A DNA stretch of 28,472 nucleotides from a bacterium (GTDB lineage Bacteria > Lindowbacteria > 2-12-FULL-62-27), in the NCBI GenBank assembly GCA_016202645.1, contig JACQOF010000063.1:1-28472 (forward strand), given 5' to 3'. Below the pieces are notes generated by a model. The model did no database searches and was not told the DNA's origin. It worked only from the letters and a program-made list of their open reading frames with translations. This document shows, in pieces, positions 7,840 to 15,904 of the stretch; within the stretch, counting starts at the first letter, position 1; each line of letters begins with the position of its first letter. A program made the translations under genes and the position numbers.

Positions 7840-9008
7840 CACGGCATCTCCGGCGGAAACACCTTGAGCTCGAACAACTGCACAAACCGGTAATTGTCAA
7901 ACCGCTTGTGGTACGGCGCGCCCTTCGGCACCTCAACCCGCACGTACCGGAGGACCATGCCCCCGACGGGGACCACATGCTCCAAAACCGGATCGCCCGT
8001 GTAGCTCCGGACGACAGCGCCCGTCGCGGCGTTGTGGGTGTCGCCGAGATCCACCCAGCGTTCCCCATCGAGACTGCCCTTGACCGCGAATTTCAACGGA
8101 TACGCCAGTTGACGCCAGTAGGTCAGGACCTGCCCAACGATCTGGATTTTTCCCAGGTCGATCTCGACCCATTGCGTATCCTTGTCCGGGTCGCCGCTGG
8201 TGGCCATGCTGTGAAAATAGTTCAGGGCGCCGTCCGTGATCCGGTCGATGATCGGCGGGGTGTCCGGGATGAAGTTGGGCTCGGGATTCCGCGTGAACGT
8301 TCCGGTCGTCTTCGCCTTGGCCGCGATGTTGTCCTCTGCCGTCGTGAAGGTTCCAATCCACTCCGGCGCCTCCCGCCCGCGGCGGTCCCGGGCCGTGATC
8401 CGGTACTGGATCCGGCGGCGGGGCCGGAACCGCTGAACGAGGACTTCATGCGCGATGTTGTACGTCTTCTCCTCCGTCTGAAATCCATAGGTCGTGTCAT
8501 ACCCGCACTCGAATGTCCCCTGCACCGGTACGTTCGCACGCCACACGAACTTGCCGCCGTCCATCCGCGGGTGAACCTGGTCGACTTTCACAATCCGGGG
8601 CGCCGCGTCGCCCAGAGTCCGAAATGTATGCCAGTCGGATGTCTCCCTCTTCCCGGCGGTGTCCCGCGCGGTGATCCGGAAGACGTAGTTCTCGCCCTCC
8701 TCCAAACCGTACAGCCCGGTCAGATGGTCCTTCGCCTGATCAATCACCAGCATCGTCCTCGTCGCCTCGCCAACCCTGAGTCCGTAGTAGATGTTCCCGT
8801 TCGACGGCGCGTCGGTCACCCACCGGATCTGCGCGCCGTGGGTGTCGACGCTTGCGATCTGGATGGTGTCGAAGGTCAGGGCGTGGGCTTTTTGGAGAGG
8901 GAGAAAGGGAGAGAGGGAGAAAGGGAGAAAGGATAAACAGAAGGTCAGGGAGAGAGGGAGAAAGGGAGAAAGGGAGAAAGTTAACCCCGGTCTACGGAAC
9001 AAGTTCAT
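7839..9008 (-). CDS. Secreted FN3 + discoidin (F5/8 type C)-like protein
   Basis: A 389-residue exported protein. The N-terminus MNLFRRPGL is followed by a ~33-residue hydrophobic stretch (FSLSPFLPLSL and similar) encoded by the octamer array at 8895-8980, then QKAHA, a likely cleavage site. Two FN3-like domains follow (residues ~45-130: IRWVTDAPSNGNIYYG; ~135-230: RPRRRIQYRITARDRRG). The C-terminal ~150 residues resemble an F5/8 type C (discoidin) carbohydrate-binding fold: TQWVEIDLGKIQIVGQV, FAVKGSLDGERWVDLGD, LRYVRVEVPKG. The ATG overlaps the stop of the four-helix-bundle gene as ATGA, and its own stop overlaps the next gene's start, so it is in the middle of a coupled operon. Surface or polysaccharide binding is inferred from the family. 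Confidence 0.88.
   Translation of the reverse strand: MNLFRRPGLTFSLSPFLPLSLTFCLSFLPFSLSPFLPLQKAHALTFDTIQIASVDTHGAQIRWVTDAPSNGNIYYGLRVGEATRTMLVIDQAKDHLTGLYGLEEGENYVFRITARDTAGKRETSDWHTFRTLGDAAPRIVKVDQVHPRMDGGKFVWRANVPVQGTFECGYDTTYGFQTEEKTYNIAHEVLVQRFRPRRRIQYRITARDRRGREAPEWIGTFTTAEDNIAAKAKTTGTFTRNPEPNFIPDTPPIIDRITDGALNYFHSMATSGDPDKDTQWVEIDLGKIQIVGQVLTYWRQLAYPLKFAVKGSLDGERWVDLGDTHNAATGAVVRSYTGDPVLEHVVPVGGMVLRYVRVEVPKGAPYHKRFDNYRFVQLFELKVFPPEMP
8895..8980. repeat. GGGAGAAA octamer array encoding a signal-peptide core
   Basis: Two blocks of imperfect GGGAGAAA/GGGAGAGA tandem units are separated by GGATAAACAGAAGGTCA. On the minus strand the array reads as alternating Leu, Ser, Pro and Phe, forming the hydrophobic core of the signal peptide of the 7839-9008 product. 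Confidence 0.88.
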
Positions 9009-9445
9009 GATGGACGACCCTCGATTTTCAGAATCAGGCGGGTGAGCATGCGCTCTTCTTCCGCCACCGCCTCTAACAGCCTCGCCGCAGTACCGTTTCG
9101 AAAATAGGTCAGATCCCCGCTCAGAAGGATCAGCGTGTCCAATTCCATCAGCGACCCGTAGGACATTCTCAGGTAATGAGCATACTCCTTTCGGTAACCG
9201 CGGCCGTATCCCTCCGCGACGTTCGCCGCGACCGAAACGGCGGCGCGGCGCATCTGGCTTGTGAGGCCGTAGATTTCCTCTTTCGGAAATGCCTTTGTGG
9301 CCTCATACACACGCAGGGTCAGGGCATAGCCTTTCTGCCAGACAAATAAATCGCGGTAACTCCGGATCCGCCCCGCACCCGCGCGCCTCCGGTCCCCCCC
9401 GCGCCGCATCATCGCCCGCCTCTGCCCTACTCTCTTTTCACTCAT
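9005..9445 (-). CDS. Four-helix-bundle (S23/IVP family) protein
   Basis: A 146-residue protein of the four-helix-bundle family related to proteins encoded in 23S rRNA intervening sequences. The diagnostic core starts at about residue 27: IRSYRDLFVWQKGYALTLRV, then FPKEEIYGLTSQMRRAAVSV, AANVAEGYGRGYRKEYAHYL and SYGSLMELDTLILLSGDLTY. The first ~26 residues are basic, poorly conserved in appearance and probably partly repeat-derived. A purine-rich stretch upstream (AAAAGGAG about 11 nt before ATG) could serve as ribosome-binding site. Its stop overlaps the next gene's start as ATGA. Cellular function is unknown for the family. Its presence inside a surface-protein operon, flanked by octamer arrays, suggests insertion as mobile cargo. 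Confidence 0.9.
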   Translation of the reverse strand: MSEKRVGQRRAMMRRGGDRRRAGAGRIRSYRDLFVWQKGYALTLRVYEATKAFPKEEIYGLTSQMRRAAVSVAANVAEGYGRGYRKEYAHYLRMSYGSLMELDTLILLSGDLTYFRNGTAARLLEAVAEEERMLTRLILKIEGRPS

Positions 9446-9487
9446 TTTCTCTGTTTCTCCTTTTCTGTTTTCTCTCTTTGGTTTTGA

Positions 9488-9522
9488 CTTTCTCCCTTTC
9501 TCCCTCTCTCCCTTTCTCCCTC
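9488..9522. repeat. GGGAGAAA octamer array at a stop codon
   Basis: TTTCTCCC units on the plus strand. On the minus strand the array begins immediately after the TGA of the large lamin-tail protein (CAGTGAGGGAGAAAG). It fills most of the 75-bp gap to the four-helix-bundle gene. Confidence 0.85.
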
Positions 9523-12500
9523 ACTGTATTTTCACCTTGATCGTCAACGTATCCCCGTTGGTTTGCTTGCTTGGCTCGAAGCGGTGCAGGCGCGTGAAGC
9601 GCACCATGGTCGCCGAGTCGACCCGCGGGGTCTGCCAGACGTCCTCGCTCGAGGCGCCGGCGACGCGGTAGTGGATGGTCCAGGTGCTGAGCAGACTCGT
9701 CTCGGTCGCGGAATCGTGGAAGATCGTGTTGGACGGGACGTAGTCGTAGAGAACGGGATTCAGCGCGGGCGCAAACCCGTTGTTCCGCACGGTCAGGCGA
9801 TAAACGACGGTGTCGCCGGGCCGGACGCCGTTGAGATTCCCCGAATCGACGAGCGTTTTCACAACTTCGAGGTTCGGCGCCGCTTCCTGTTCCGAGCTGT
9901 CGCTTTCGTTGCCGTATGTGTCGACCGCGACGACATAGTAGTAGTAGGTGTCGCCTTGGGCGACGTCCGAGTCCTTGAAGGCCAGCGTGTCCTCGATCAG
10001 GGAGTTGTTCCGTTTCGTGGAAGAGGCGCTGTCGACACCCGAGGATCGGTAGACGTTGTAGCCTTTCGAGTCGGACGACGAGGAGGCGCTCCACGAGAGA
10101 TACACCCCGGTGTCAGGCGCGGTCACGTCGGCGGTGGCTTCGAGCGACGCGACGACGGACGGTTTGTCGTTGTCCAGCCCGAAATTCGCCGTGGTATCCT
10201 CGATCCCCGTGTCCGTGCCGTCATTCGGGATCACGCGGATTTTCACGTTCGCGATGATCGTGTCCGGCAGATCCGTCTTCGACAACCACACCACGATTTT
10301 CGTGTCCATGAAGGTCGGCGCGTAGAGAGACCCGATCACCGACGTGCCGGACAGCGTCGCCATCTGCCAGGTGTTGCCGTTGTTTTTGCTGAACTGGACA
10401 GCCACCGTGCAGGCATTGCTGTCGGGATCGCTGATTTGAAAGCGGATCGTGACGTTGGTCGAAAAGGTGTCGCCGTCGGTCGGGAGGAGAATCGTGTCCT
10501 GGGGCGGATCGTTGCCGGACGTGTTGGTTACGCCGAAAAATCCGCTGGTGTCCGTATGCGTGTCGAACCCGTCGAAAACCTCAATCCGGAGACGCACGCT
10601 CGGGTTGGTGGTGTCGGACCCGATGTCCGTGACGGTGTTCCAGCCGAGACTCACCGTAGCCCCGCCCGTCGTGGCCGCGATGTTCGTCAGAGAGCCGCTC
10701 GATAGGGTCACGGGCGCCCAGATTCTTGAACTGTACGTGTCATACTTGATGACCAGCGTGCAGTAGTCGTTGGCCTGGTCTGTGATCTTGAGAGAAATGG
10801 CCGCGCCGCTCCCGCTTAACGTGTCGGACTGGGTCGGAGACGTGACCGTGTCCCGCGCGCGGGTGTTGTCGATGAACTCCGACGCAAGCTTGTTGTTGTC
10901 CGGCGACGTGTCGTAATTCCCGGCGCGGTCCCGCCACGTGACCTGCCAGTAGATCGTGTCGTGGGGCTTGACCGCCCACGTACTCGAGGAGATGTCGATC
11001 CGCGCGAGGAACGTGTCCCCGGAAAAGTTCGTCATGTTCGCCATGTTCGAATACGTCCCGGTCGTCCCGATCTTCCACCGATATTGCGGCATGATCGCCG
11101 TATCGAGACCCGAGAACGTATCGGAAAATCTGACATAGACCAGCAGCGCGTTCGTCGCGGACGTGTCAAAAATATTCGTCTCCGATGCCTGAAACACGTA
11201 CCCGAAACTGTCCCCGCGGTCGAAGACGATATGGGTTGAATCCCGGACTCCGTAGGGCTGGCGAAGGCGTATGGTGACGGTGCCGGAGAAATTGTTGGAA
11301 TTGGAGGAGACCCGAATATGCGTCGTCCCGGCGCTGTTGGTGGTGGCCGTCGGCGTCAGGATGACGGCCATCGCCGAGTCCGAGCTGGCCGGATGATTGG
11401 CCGGCCCAGCCTCGACGAGCGCCGACACGCCGATCTGCTGGTTGGGCTGGGTGTCGCCGGAGGCGATCTTGAGAGTGAAATTGACCCGAACCGTATCAAA
11501 CGTCGCGTCGGTCTGCCCCCCGTCCCGGCCCATGTCGGTGTCAAGCCGGTCAAAGAATTTCGTCGTCACCGCCGAGAGAGATTTGGCGTTCGGCCGGCCG
11601 GGAGAACCGCCTCCCCCGCCTCCATCCTTCGTCGACAGGGTGGAGTCGGACGACGCCCACGCGGAGGAAAGCGCTCCGGTTCGATTGGGATATACTCGTT
11701 CCATCGATGTGTCTCCGCCGCCGATGTCGCTTCCGGCGAACCATCCCGACGCCAGAACACTGTCGGCAATGTCAACTTGGGCGCCGTTCTCGTCCACGAG
11801 GTAGATGGCTTCACCACCGGCGTTAAACGTCATGGGGTCGAGCGGTCCCGTATTGGCGGGAGCAAAACCGCTGTCCTGGGCCATGTCGGCGATGTCCGCG
11901 ATAACGGCGTAAGAAAAAGGGTTCAAATAGCCGATGGCGTTCAACGTGCTGGTGCCGATCTCAATATCGCGAGCGCCGTTCGCACTGGGCACGGATCGCC
12001 CGTAAATGGCCCAGCCGGCCACGGACCGGGTGTCGTGCGTGGGATTGTAGATTTCGATATATTCTCCCGCCCCGCCCCACATCACCTCACTGACCACCGG
12101 CACCGGCAATCGGGCCGAGTCGGAGTAGGTCGTGGGTCCCACGACCGACGCGTCCGTATCGTCAAAATTGATCTGATTGAGCCCCACCGTCGCGGAAGTC
12201 TTGAAGTTGAACTGAAATTCCCCGCTGGTATACGTCCACCCGCCCACCCGGGTCACGCCGTTTCCGGAGGGTTCGTAGAGACCTGTGAAGTTTCCGTCCT
12301 CGGACAACTGTGAATCGCCGCCGTTGCCGGGCAGCGTGACCCACACGTGCGCGCCATAAACGGGATTGGCGGCCGCGTCCCGGACTTTGACGCTGATCGG
12401 ATATTCGGAAGAGATAAAACTCTGTGGGTTGGCGGAGGGGGACGTATCCGTAAACGACCCGCCTGACAGCGACGACACCTGGATATGCACCGGCGCGGTC

Positions 12501-15205
12501 TCGGGGTTGACCGGCTCGACGGTTGTCCCATTCTCGTCGAAAAAAACGTTGAAGTAGGCGCGGCCGGCGGTCGTTCTGACTCGGGCGGCCGCACTTCTAT
12601 CGCCGCCGGTATTGCCGTAGATCAAGGTGACTACACCGTTGTCCGCATCCAGCGATGTCACATTGAGAATGACGGAATCACCCGATGTCGAGAGGGTCCC
12701 GAGCGTCCCGTTCACGACGGACGCGGTCACATACCCGGCCGCCGCCTCATCGCTGTTTTGGGGCTTTGTCCAGTTGTCGCTCTGGCTCGATGCCCCGCCG
12801 CTGTCGATCTGCAGGACAATCCGGCCGCTCGAAAACGCCGTCGGGCCGTTGGTGATGGTAAAGGTCCACTGGCCTTTCCCGCCGGCCGCGACCGCGGTCG
12901 AATCGGGCGAGACTTTGACGTTCGGCGCGGCGTTGGGATTGCGGTGACCGGGCGTGCCGCCGCCGGTCCGGCCGCCCGTGTTGTATGTGTCCCAGGCGTT
13001 TTCCCAATTGGCGGAAGCGCTGCCAACTCCAGGCGTGCCCGCGCGGTCCATCGCCTTGCCGTCCGTCGAGTTCTCCCCCGCAGGCCACGCCCCGGTTGGG
13101 GTGGAATCGACGATCACGCCGGTGGCCGTTTTGAGCGTGAGGGTCTCCCCCGTGTTGACCAGACTCATGGTGGAAACGATCCGGTGGAAGTGACTGCTTG
13201 TGTCGTTGATGGCGCCGTTGTTCATGACCAGAAAAAACCCGTTGGCCGGAATGCTGTCGGAACTGGTGAACGTCACCACAAGCCCGTTCCCGTCGACTAG
13301 CGTCCAGTCCGTCATTTCCACACTGTTGCCCGTGGTGTTGCGAAGCTCGACGTACTCGCCGTCGCCGCCGCGGCCGCCCCACATAATTTCGTTGATCACA
13401 ACATCGCCATCGCCGATGACGTTGATGGTCGCCGTGCCGTTGTTGTTGGCGGTGTAGGGCGGCGAAAGACCGCTGGCGAGGGAATTGTTTCCGGCGTCAT
13501 CGGAGCAGGTCAGCCAGAATTTCCACTGGGTGTCGGTGGTCGTGACGAGGTTGAAAGGAATCGTGGCGGTGACGGTCCAGGTTCCCGACCCGTTTTCCTC
13601 GAACATCTGCCGCGTGTCGTTGATAGTCGACCCACCGATTTGCTGAAAATGCAGGGTACAGCCTGACGTCGAACTGAACCCGGCGCCGGTGTCGACGATG
13701 TAGAAGACGACCGAATCGGCGTTGTTGTTGAACGTCCCGCCGCTGATCACCTCGGTATTGGCAATGGCCGTGATCTTGGGCTGGGTCCCGTCGTAGATGA
13801 TCGTCACCGTCTCGTTGTCCACCTGCGCGCCGTTCCGGTACAGGCGCGCCACAACCCGCACGCCGCCGTTGTCGGGGAAAGTAAAGTTTCCAGTGCAGGC
13901 CCAGACACCCGTCTCGGTATGCCGAACGAGCTGGGTGTCCACCCCGTCAAAGGTAATCCACACAGTGTCCCAGTTGTTCCCCGCCTGGGAATCTCCCGAC
14001 GACGTTCCCTCGATCAAAATCGATGCCGTGCCCGTGTCGACCGTCGCGCCGCTTGAAAAATTCCGGAAGGCGATCGTGTCTCCGACGGCGGCGACGTTGA
14101 CCACGGCAAACCCCGTGCAGTACGCGTCCTCCATCTTGATGGTGACATTCCCGGTGGCACCGGTCACCTTGATCTGGTAATTGTTCAGGACTCCGCTCGT
14201 GAACGTGCTGTCGGCGCCGGTGTAGGTCAGCGTTCCCGCGCTCGCGGTGATGTCCCCCCACGCCATGTAGCCGCTGTAGCGGGTAACGACCGTATCCCCG
14301 ACCACATCATTTCGGACAATCAGCGCGGTGCAGGAAAGTCCGAAATCGACGCCTTCGGTCACGTCCGCGGGCGCGTTACAGCTGAATGTGATCCGTCCCG
14401 ATCCTGAATTCCGCGTAGGCAACACGTCGCTGGTGGGATCCTGCTGCACAAAATCAAAACTATTCGCGTTGCTGTCGATCATCATACCGTAGATCATGCC
14501 CGTTTCCAGCTCGGCCGGATACCGATAGAGCGACGAATTTCCTGCAACCAGGGTGGGCCCGACAGACCCTTCAAATTTGGTGGATGATCCCCAACCCAAA
14601 AGATCCGCCGTGTCGTCTCCACCCGCAACAACGGCGATATTCCCACCACTCCCCGTTATGTTCAATGTCCCAATGGCCGTGCTGTCGGCGGTGTAGACGA
14701 CATTATCGGAGAACGAATACCACCCGAATGCGCCAATGGTGTCCGTGGATCGAAACGTGTATCGAAGCTGTTTGTCGTCCTCGACAATTCTCCAGCCGTT
14801 CAAATTCACGGTCCAGGGAGTCGCGTTGTAGAGAATGGCCGCATCCGCAGTGGCCGAATTTCCGGACGACCAACCGTATACGGCCCCAACCACCACCGTA
14901 TCCGCCATCATTTTTGCGCTGGCCGGGCAAATTTCAAAGAGGGTACACAGGACGGACAGAAAGAAAAAAGCGGAAAAGGCGCCAGCCCTTAAGTTTTTGT
15001 TCAGGTGAGATGGGGTCAGACCGTAAGTTGTTAAGTTATTTTTAGATTGAGATGGGGTCAGACCGTAAGTTGTTAAGTTATTTCTTGCAGACGCCGGAGG
15101 CGAGTATTGGGTACTTTGAAAGCGGCCTGGATTCCCGCTTTCGCGGGAATGACGAGACCCAGGGGGCCGGGTGCTGACATGATTGACATTTGCGCGGCGG
15201 GTCAT
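9521..15205 (-). CDS. Very large secreted lamin-tail / FN3 / DUF11-like surface protein
   Basis: About 1894 residues from the ATG at 15205. Recognisable parts (numbering from that ATG) are a hydrophobic signal-like segment at ~74-97 (AFFFLSVLCTLFEICPASA) and three lamin-tail-like domains. These begin near residues 101 (VVVGAVYGWSSGNSATADAA), 598 (VVINEIMWGGRGGDGEYVEL) and 1035 (VVSEVMWGGAGEYIEIYNP). Several Ig/FN3-like stretches follow, then a DUF11-like domain at the C-terminus (VVKTLVDSGNLNGVRPGDTV near 1780). The start is unclear. The frame is open far upstream through repeats, and no ATG/GTG/TTG lies between 15205 and the ATG at 14911, which would skip the signal segment. A CTG at 15004 would give a compact signal peptide. 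The ATG at 15205 overlaps the stop of a nucleotidyltransferase remnant (ATGA). An extracellular structural or adhesive role is inferred. Confidence 0.88.
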   Translation of the reverse strand: MTRRANVNHVSTRPPGSRHSRESGNPGRFQSTQYSPPASARNNLTTYGLTPSQSKNNLTTYGLTPSHLNKNLRAGAFSAFFFLSVLCTLFEICPASAKMMADTVVVGAVYGWSSGNSATADAAILYNATPWTVNLNGWRIVEDDKQLRYTFRSTDTIGAFGWYSFSDNVVYTADSTAIGTLNITGSGGNIAVVAGGDDTADLLGWGSSTKFEGSVGPTLVAGNSSLYRYPAELETGMIYGMMIDSNANSFDFVQQDPTSDVLPTRNSGSGRITFSCNAPADVTEGVDFGLSCTALIVRNDVVGDTVVTRYSGYMAWGDITASAGTLTYTGADSTFTSGVLNNYQIKVTGATGNVTIKMEDAYCTGFAVVNVAAVGDTIAFRNFSSGATVDTGTASILIEGTSSGDSQAGNNWDTVWITFDGVDTQLVRHTETGVWACTGNFTFPDNGGVRVVARLYRNGAQVDNETVTIIYDGTQPKITAIANTEVISGGTFNNNADSVVFYIVDTGAGFSSTSGCTLHFQQIGGSTINDTRQMFEENGSGTWTVTATIPFNLVTTTDTQWKFWLTCSDDAGNNSLASGLSPPYTANNNGTATINVIGDGDVVINEIMWGGRGGDGEYVELRNTTGNSVEMTDWTLVDGNGLVVTFTSSDSIPANGFFLVMNNGAINDTSSHFHRIVSTMSLVNTGETLTLKTATGVIVDSTPTGAWPAGENSTDGKAMDRAGTPGVGSASANWENAWDTYNTGGRTGGGTPGHRNPNAAPNVKVSPDSTAVAAGGKGQWTFTITNGPTAFSSGRIVLQIDSGGASSQSDNWTKPQNSDEAAAGYVTASVVNGTLGTLSTSGDSVILNVTSLDADNGVVTLIYGNTGGDRSAAARVRTTAGRAYFNVFFDENGTTVEPVNPETAPVHIQVSSLSGGSFTDTSPSANPQSFISSEYPISVKVRDAAANPVYGAHVWVTLPGNGGDSQLSEDGNFTGLYEPSGNGVTRVGGWTYTSGEFQFNFKTSATVGLNQINFDDTDASVVGPTTYSDSARLPVPVVSEVMWGGAGEYIEIYNPTHDTRSVAGWAIYGRSVPSANGARDIEIGTSTLNAIGYLNPFSYAVIADIADMAQDSGFAPANTGPLDPMTFNAGGEAIYLVDENGAQVDIADSVLASGWFAGSDIGGGDTSMERVYPNRTGALSSAWASSDSTLSTKDGGGGGGSPGRPNAKSLSAVTTKFFDRLDTDMGRDGGQTDATFDTVRVNFTLKIASGDTQPNQQIGVSALVEAGPANHPASSDSAMAVILTPTATTNSAGTTHIRVSSNSNNFSGTVTIRLRQPYGVRDSTHIVFDRGDSFGYVFQASETNIFDTSATNALLVYVRFSDTFSGLDTAIMPQYRWKIGTTGTYSNMANMTNFSGDTFLARIDISSSTWAVKPHDTIYWQVTWRDRAGNYDTSPDNNKLASEFIDNTRARDTVTSPTQSDTLSGSGAAISLKITDQANDYCTLVIKYDTYSSRIWAPVTLSSGSLTNIAATTGGATVSLGWNTVTDIGSDTTNPSVRLRIEVFDGFDTHTDTSGFFGVTNTSGNDPPQDTILLPTDGDTFSTNVTIRFQISDPDSNACTVAVQFSKNNGNTWQMATLSGTSVIGSLYAPTFMDTKIVVWLSKTDLPDTIIANVKIRVIPNDGTDTGIEDTTANFGLDNDKPSVVASLEATADVTAPDTGVYLSWSASSSSDSKGYNVYRSSGVDSASSTKRNNSLIEDTLAFKDSDVAQGDTYYYYVVAVDTYGNESDSSEQEAAPNLEVVKTLVDSGNLNGVRPGDTVVYRLTVRNNGFAPALNPVLYDYVPSNTIFHDSATETSLLSTWTIHYRVAGASSEDVWQTPRVDSATMVRFTRLHRFEPSKQTNGDTLTIKVKIQ
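15007..15084. repeat. Tandem GGGGTCAGACC...TAAGTTGTTAAG repeat
   Basis: Two direct copies of a ~35-bp unit with a period of 42 bp. Each contains GGGGTCAGACC followed by GTAAGTTGTTAAGTTATTT. The repeat is read through in the frame of the lamin-tail protein as NNLTTYGLTPS twice. The same GGGGTCAGACC core is found as an inverted pair at 28396-28464. Confidence 0.85.
15089..15205 (-). repeat. Composite post-NT 'relay' repeat, copy 3 (R-type middle module)
   Basis: The right end (ATGACCCGCCGCGCAAATGT on the minus strand) matches copies 1 and 2. The middle palindromic module is instead the CCCGCGAAAGCGGG repeat (15127-15155). The left end keeps only weak similarity (CAATAC...). In frame it reads MTRRANVNHVSTRP and continues open into the large lamin-tail gene. 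Confidence 0.7.
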
Positions 15206-15369
15206 TTGGCGGCCCCGTTCCGGTGGAGCAATTTCTTCAGCGCCAGGGCGTCGGCCCGGTCCTTTCGGCGGCCGGTATGCGATTTGGTCTCGATCAAATC
15301 GTGCAGATGCGCTATACGGACGGTCACGCCGCGATACCGGACTTTTTGTACGCGCGGCCACGAGGCATT
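15202..15369 (-). pseudogene. Nucleotidyltransferase C-terminal fragment
   Basis: Fifty-five codons (NASWPRVQKVRYRGVTVRIA...HDLIETKSHTGRRKDRADAL...NGAAK) closely match the C-terminal third of the NT gene at 17417-17905 (KASWRRVKKVRYRGVTIRIA...HDLIETKSGTGRRKDMADVR). The N-terminal half, including the catalytic DxD, is absent. The fragment starts exactly where composite repeat copy 2 ends and is fused to it in frame, giving a 109-codon ORF from an ATG at 15531. It is probably non-functional as an enzyme. Confidence 0.85.
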
Positions 15370-15531
15370 GGTACTGGGTGCCAGGTATTGAGTTATTGAG
15401 TTATTGCCGGGCCGCATGGATTGGATGCCAGGGGACCTCGGTACCCCCCTCCCCGCCTCCCCCTCAAGGGGGGAGGATTTTGACCCAAGGGGCCGGGTAT
15501 TGACATTATTGACATTTGCGAAGCGAGTCAT
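15370..15531 (-). repeat. Composite post-NT 'relay' repeat, copy 2
   Basis: 162 bp, 54 open codons (MTRFANVNNVNTRPLGSK...SITQYLAPST). On the minus strand it starts at an ATGA overlap with the stop of an NT remnant ending NRNGAAQ. The middle carries the CCCCCTC/GGGGGAG palindrome (15442-15477). It ends at CCCAGTACC, joined in frame to the NT fragment at 15202-15369. It is highly similar to copy 1 at 17259-17420. Confidence 0.85.
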
Positions 15532-15904
15532 TGGGCGGCCCCGTTCCGGTTTGTGGTCAGGGGGTCACGGGTTCGAGAGGCTGGAAACGTGAACGTGAAC
15601 GTTCCCGGCAACCCATCGATAAACGCCAGGAAACCGTCAACACGAATGGCGCGAATCAAACGAATGACACGAATAAAACATTTACCGTATGGCGAACATT
15701 CGTGGCATTCGAATCCATTCGTGACATTCGTGTTATTGGGTTCCGCCCCTGACCGACCGGGTACCAGTCCCGAAGCATCGAGACCGCCGCCAGATCGGGC
15801 ACGTTGGGGAGGAGGGGACCCAAGGAGCCGAATGGGGACGGATACTAATATTCGCGCAAAGCGCGCATTTGCGCGGCTCGTCATTTTGGGAGATGATCCG
15901 ACAA
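15532..15904. other. Intergenic ~370 bp, repeats and remnants
   Basis: No convincing gene. Immediately next to copy 2 there is an ~18-bp remnant of an NT gene end (NRNGAAQ and stop). A GAACGTGAACGTTC dyad lies near 15590, then the CACGAATG inverted repeat (15639-15734) and a GCGCAAA/TTTGCGC hairpin (15854-15874). The rest, 15735-15850, shows nothing recognisable. Confidence 0.6.
15639..15734. repeat. CACGAATG iterated inverted repeat
   Basis: The left arm (15639-15674) begins AACACGAATGGCGCGAAT. The right arm (15698-15734) is its imperfect reverse complement, ending GTGACATTCGTGTT. Each arm is built of four iterations of an 8-10 nt CACGAAT unit. The loop is 23 nt. The design is the same as the CACAGAG pair at 6399-6515 and the arms around the GxxExxY gene. 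Confidence 0.85.

Noticed and set aside
6187-8936. Plus-strand open frames (for example 6187-7128 and 7716-8936)
   Set aside because: They are antisense to the well-supported DUF11-like and FN3/discoidin genes; composition is typical of GC-rich shadow frames.
8895-8980. Possible CRISPR array (regular short repeats)
   Set aside because: The units are contiguous 8-mers without unique spacers, and they lie inside a coding sequence.
7748-9525. Octamer arrays as pure assembly artefact
   Set aside because: Units vary (GGGAGAAA, GGGAGAGA, GGGAGATA), are fused in frame to plausible signal peptides, and occur at six loci with different copy numbers. Read mapping would still be needed to exclude errors in copy number.
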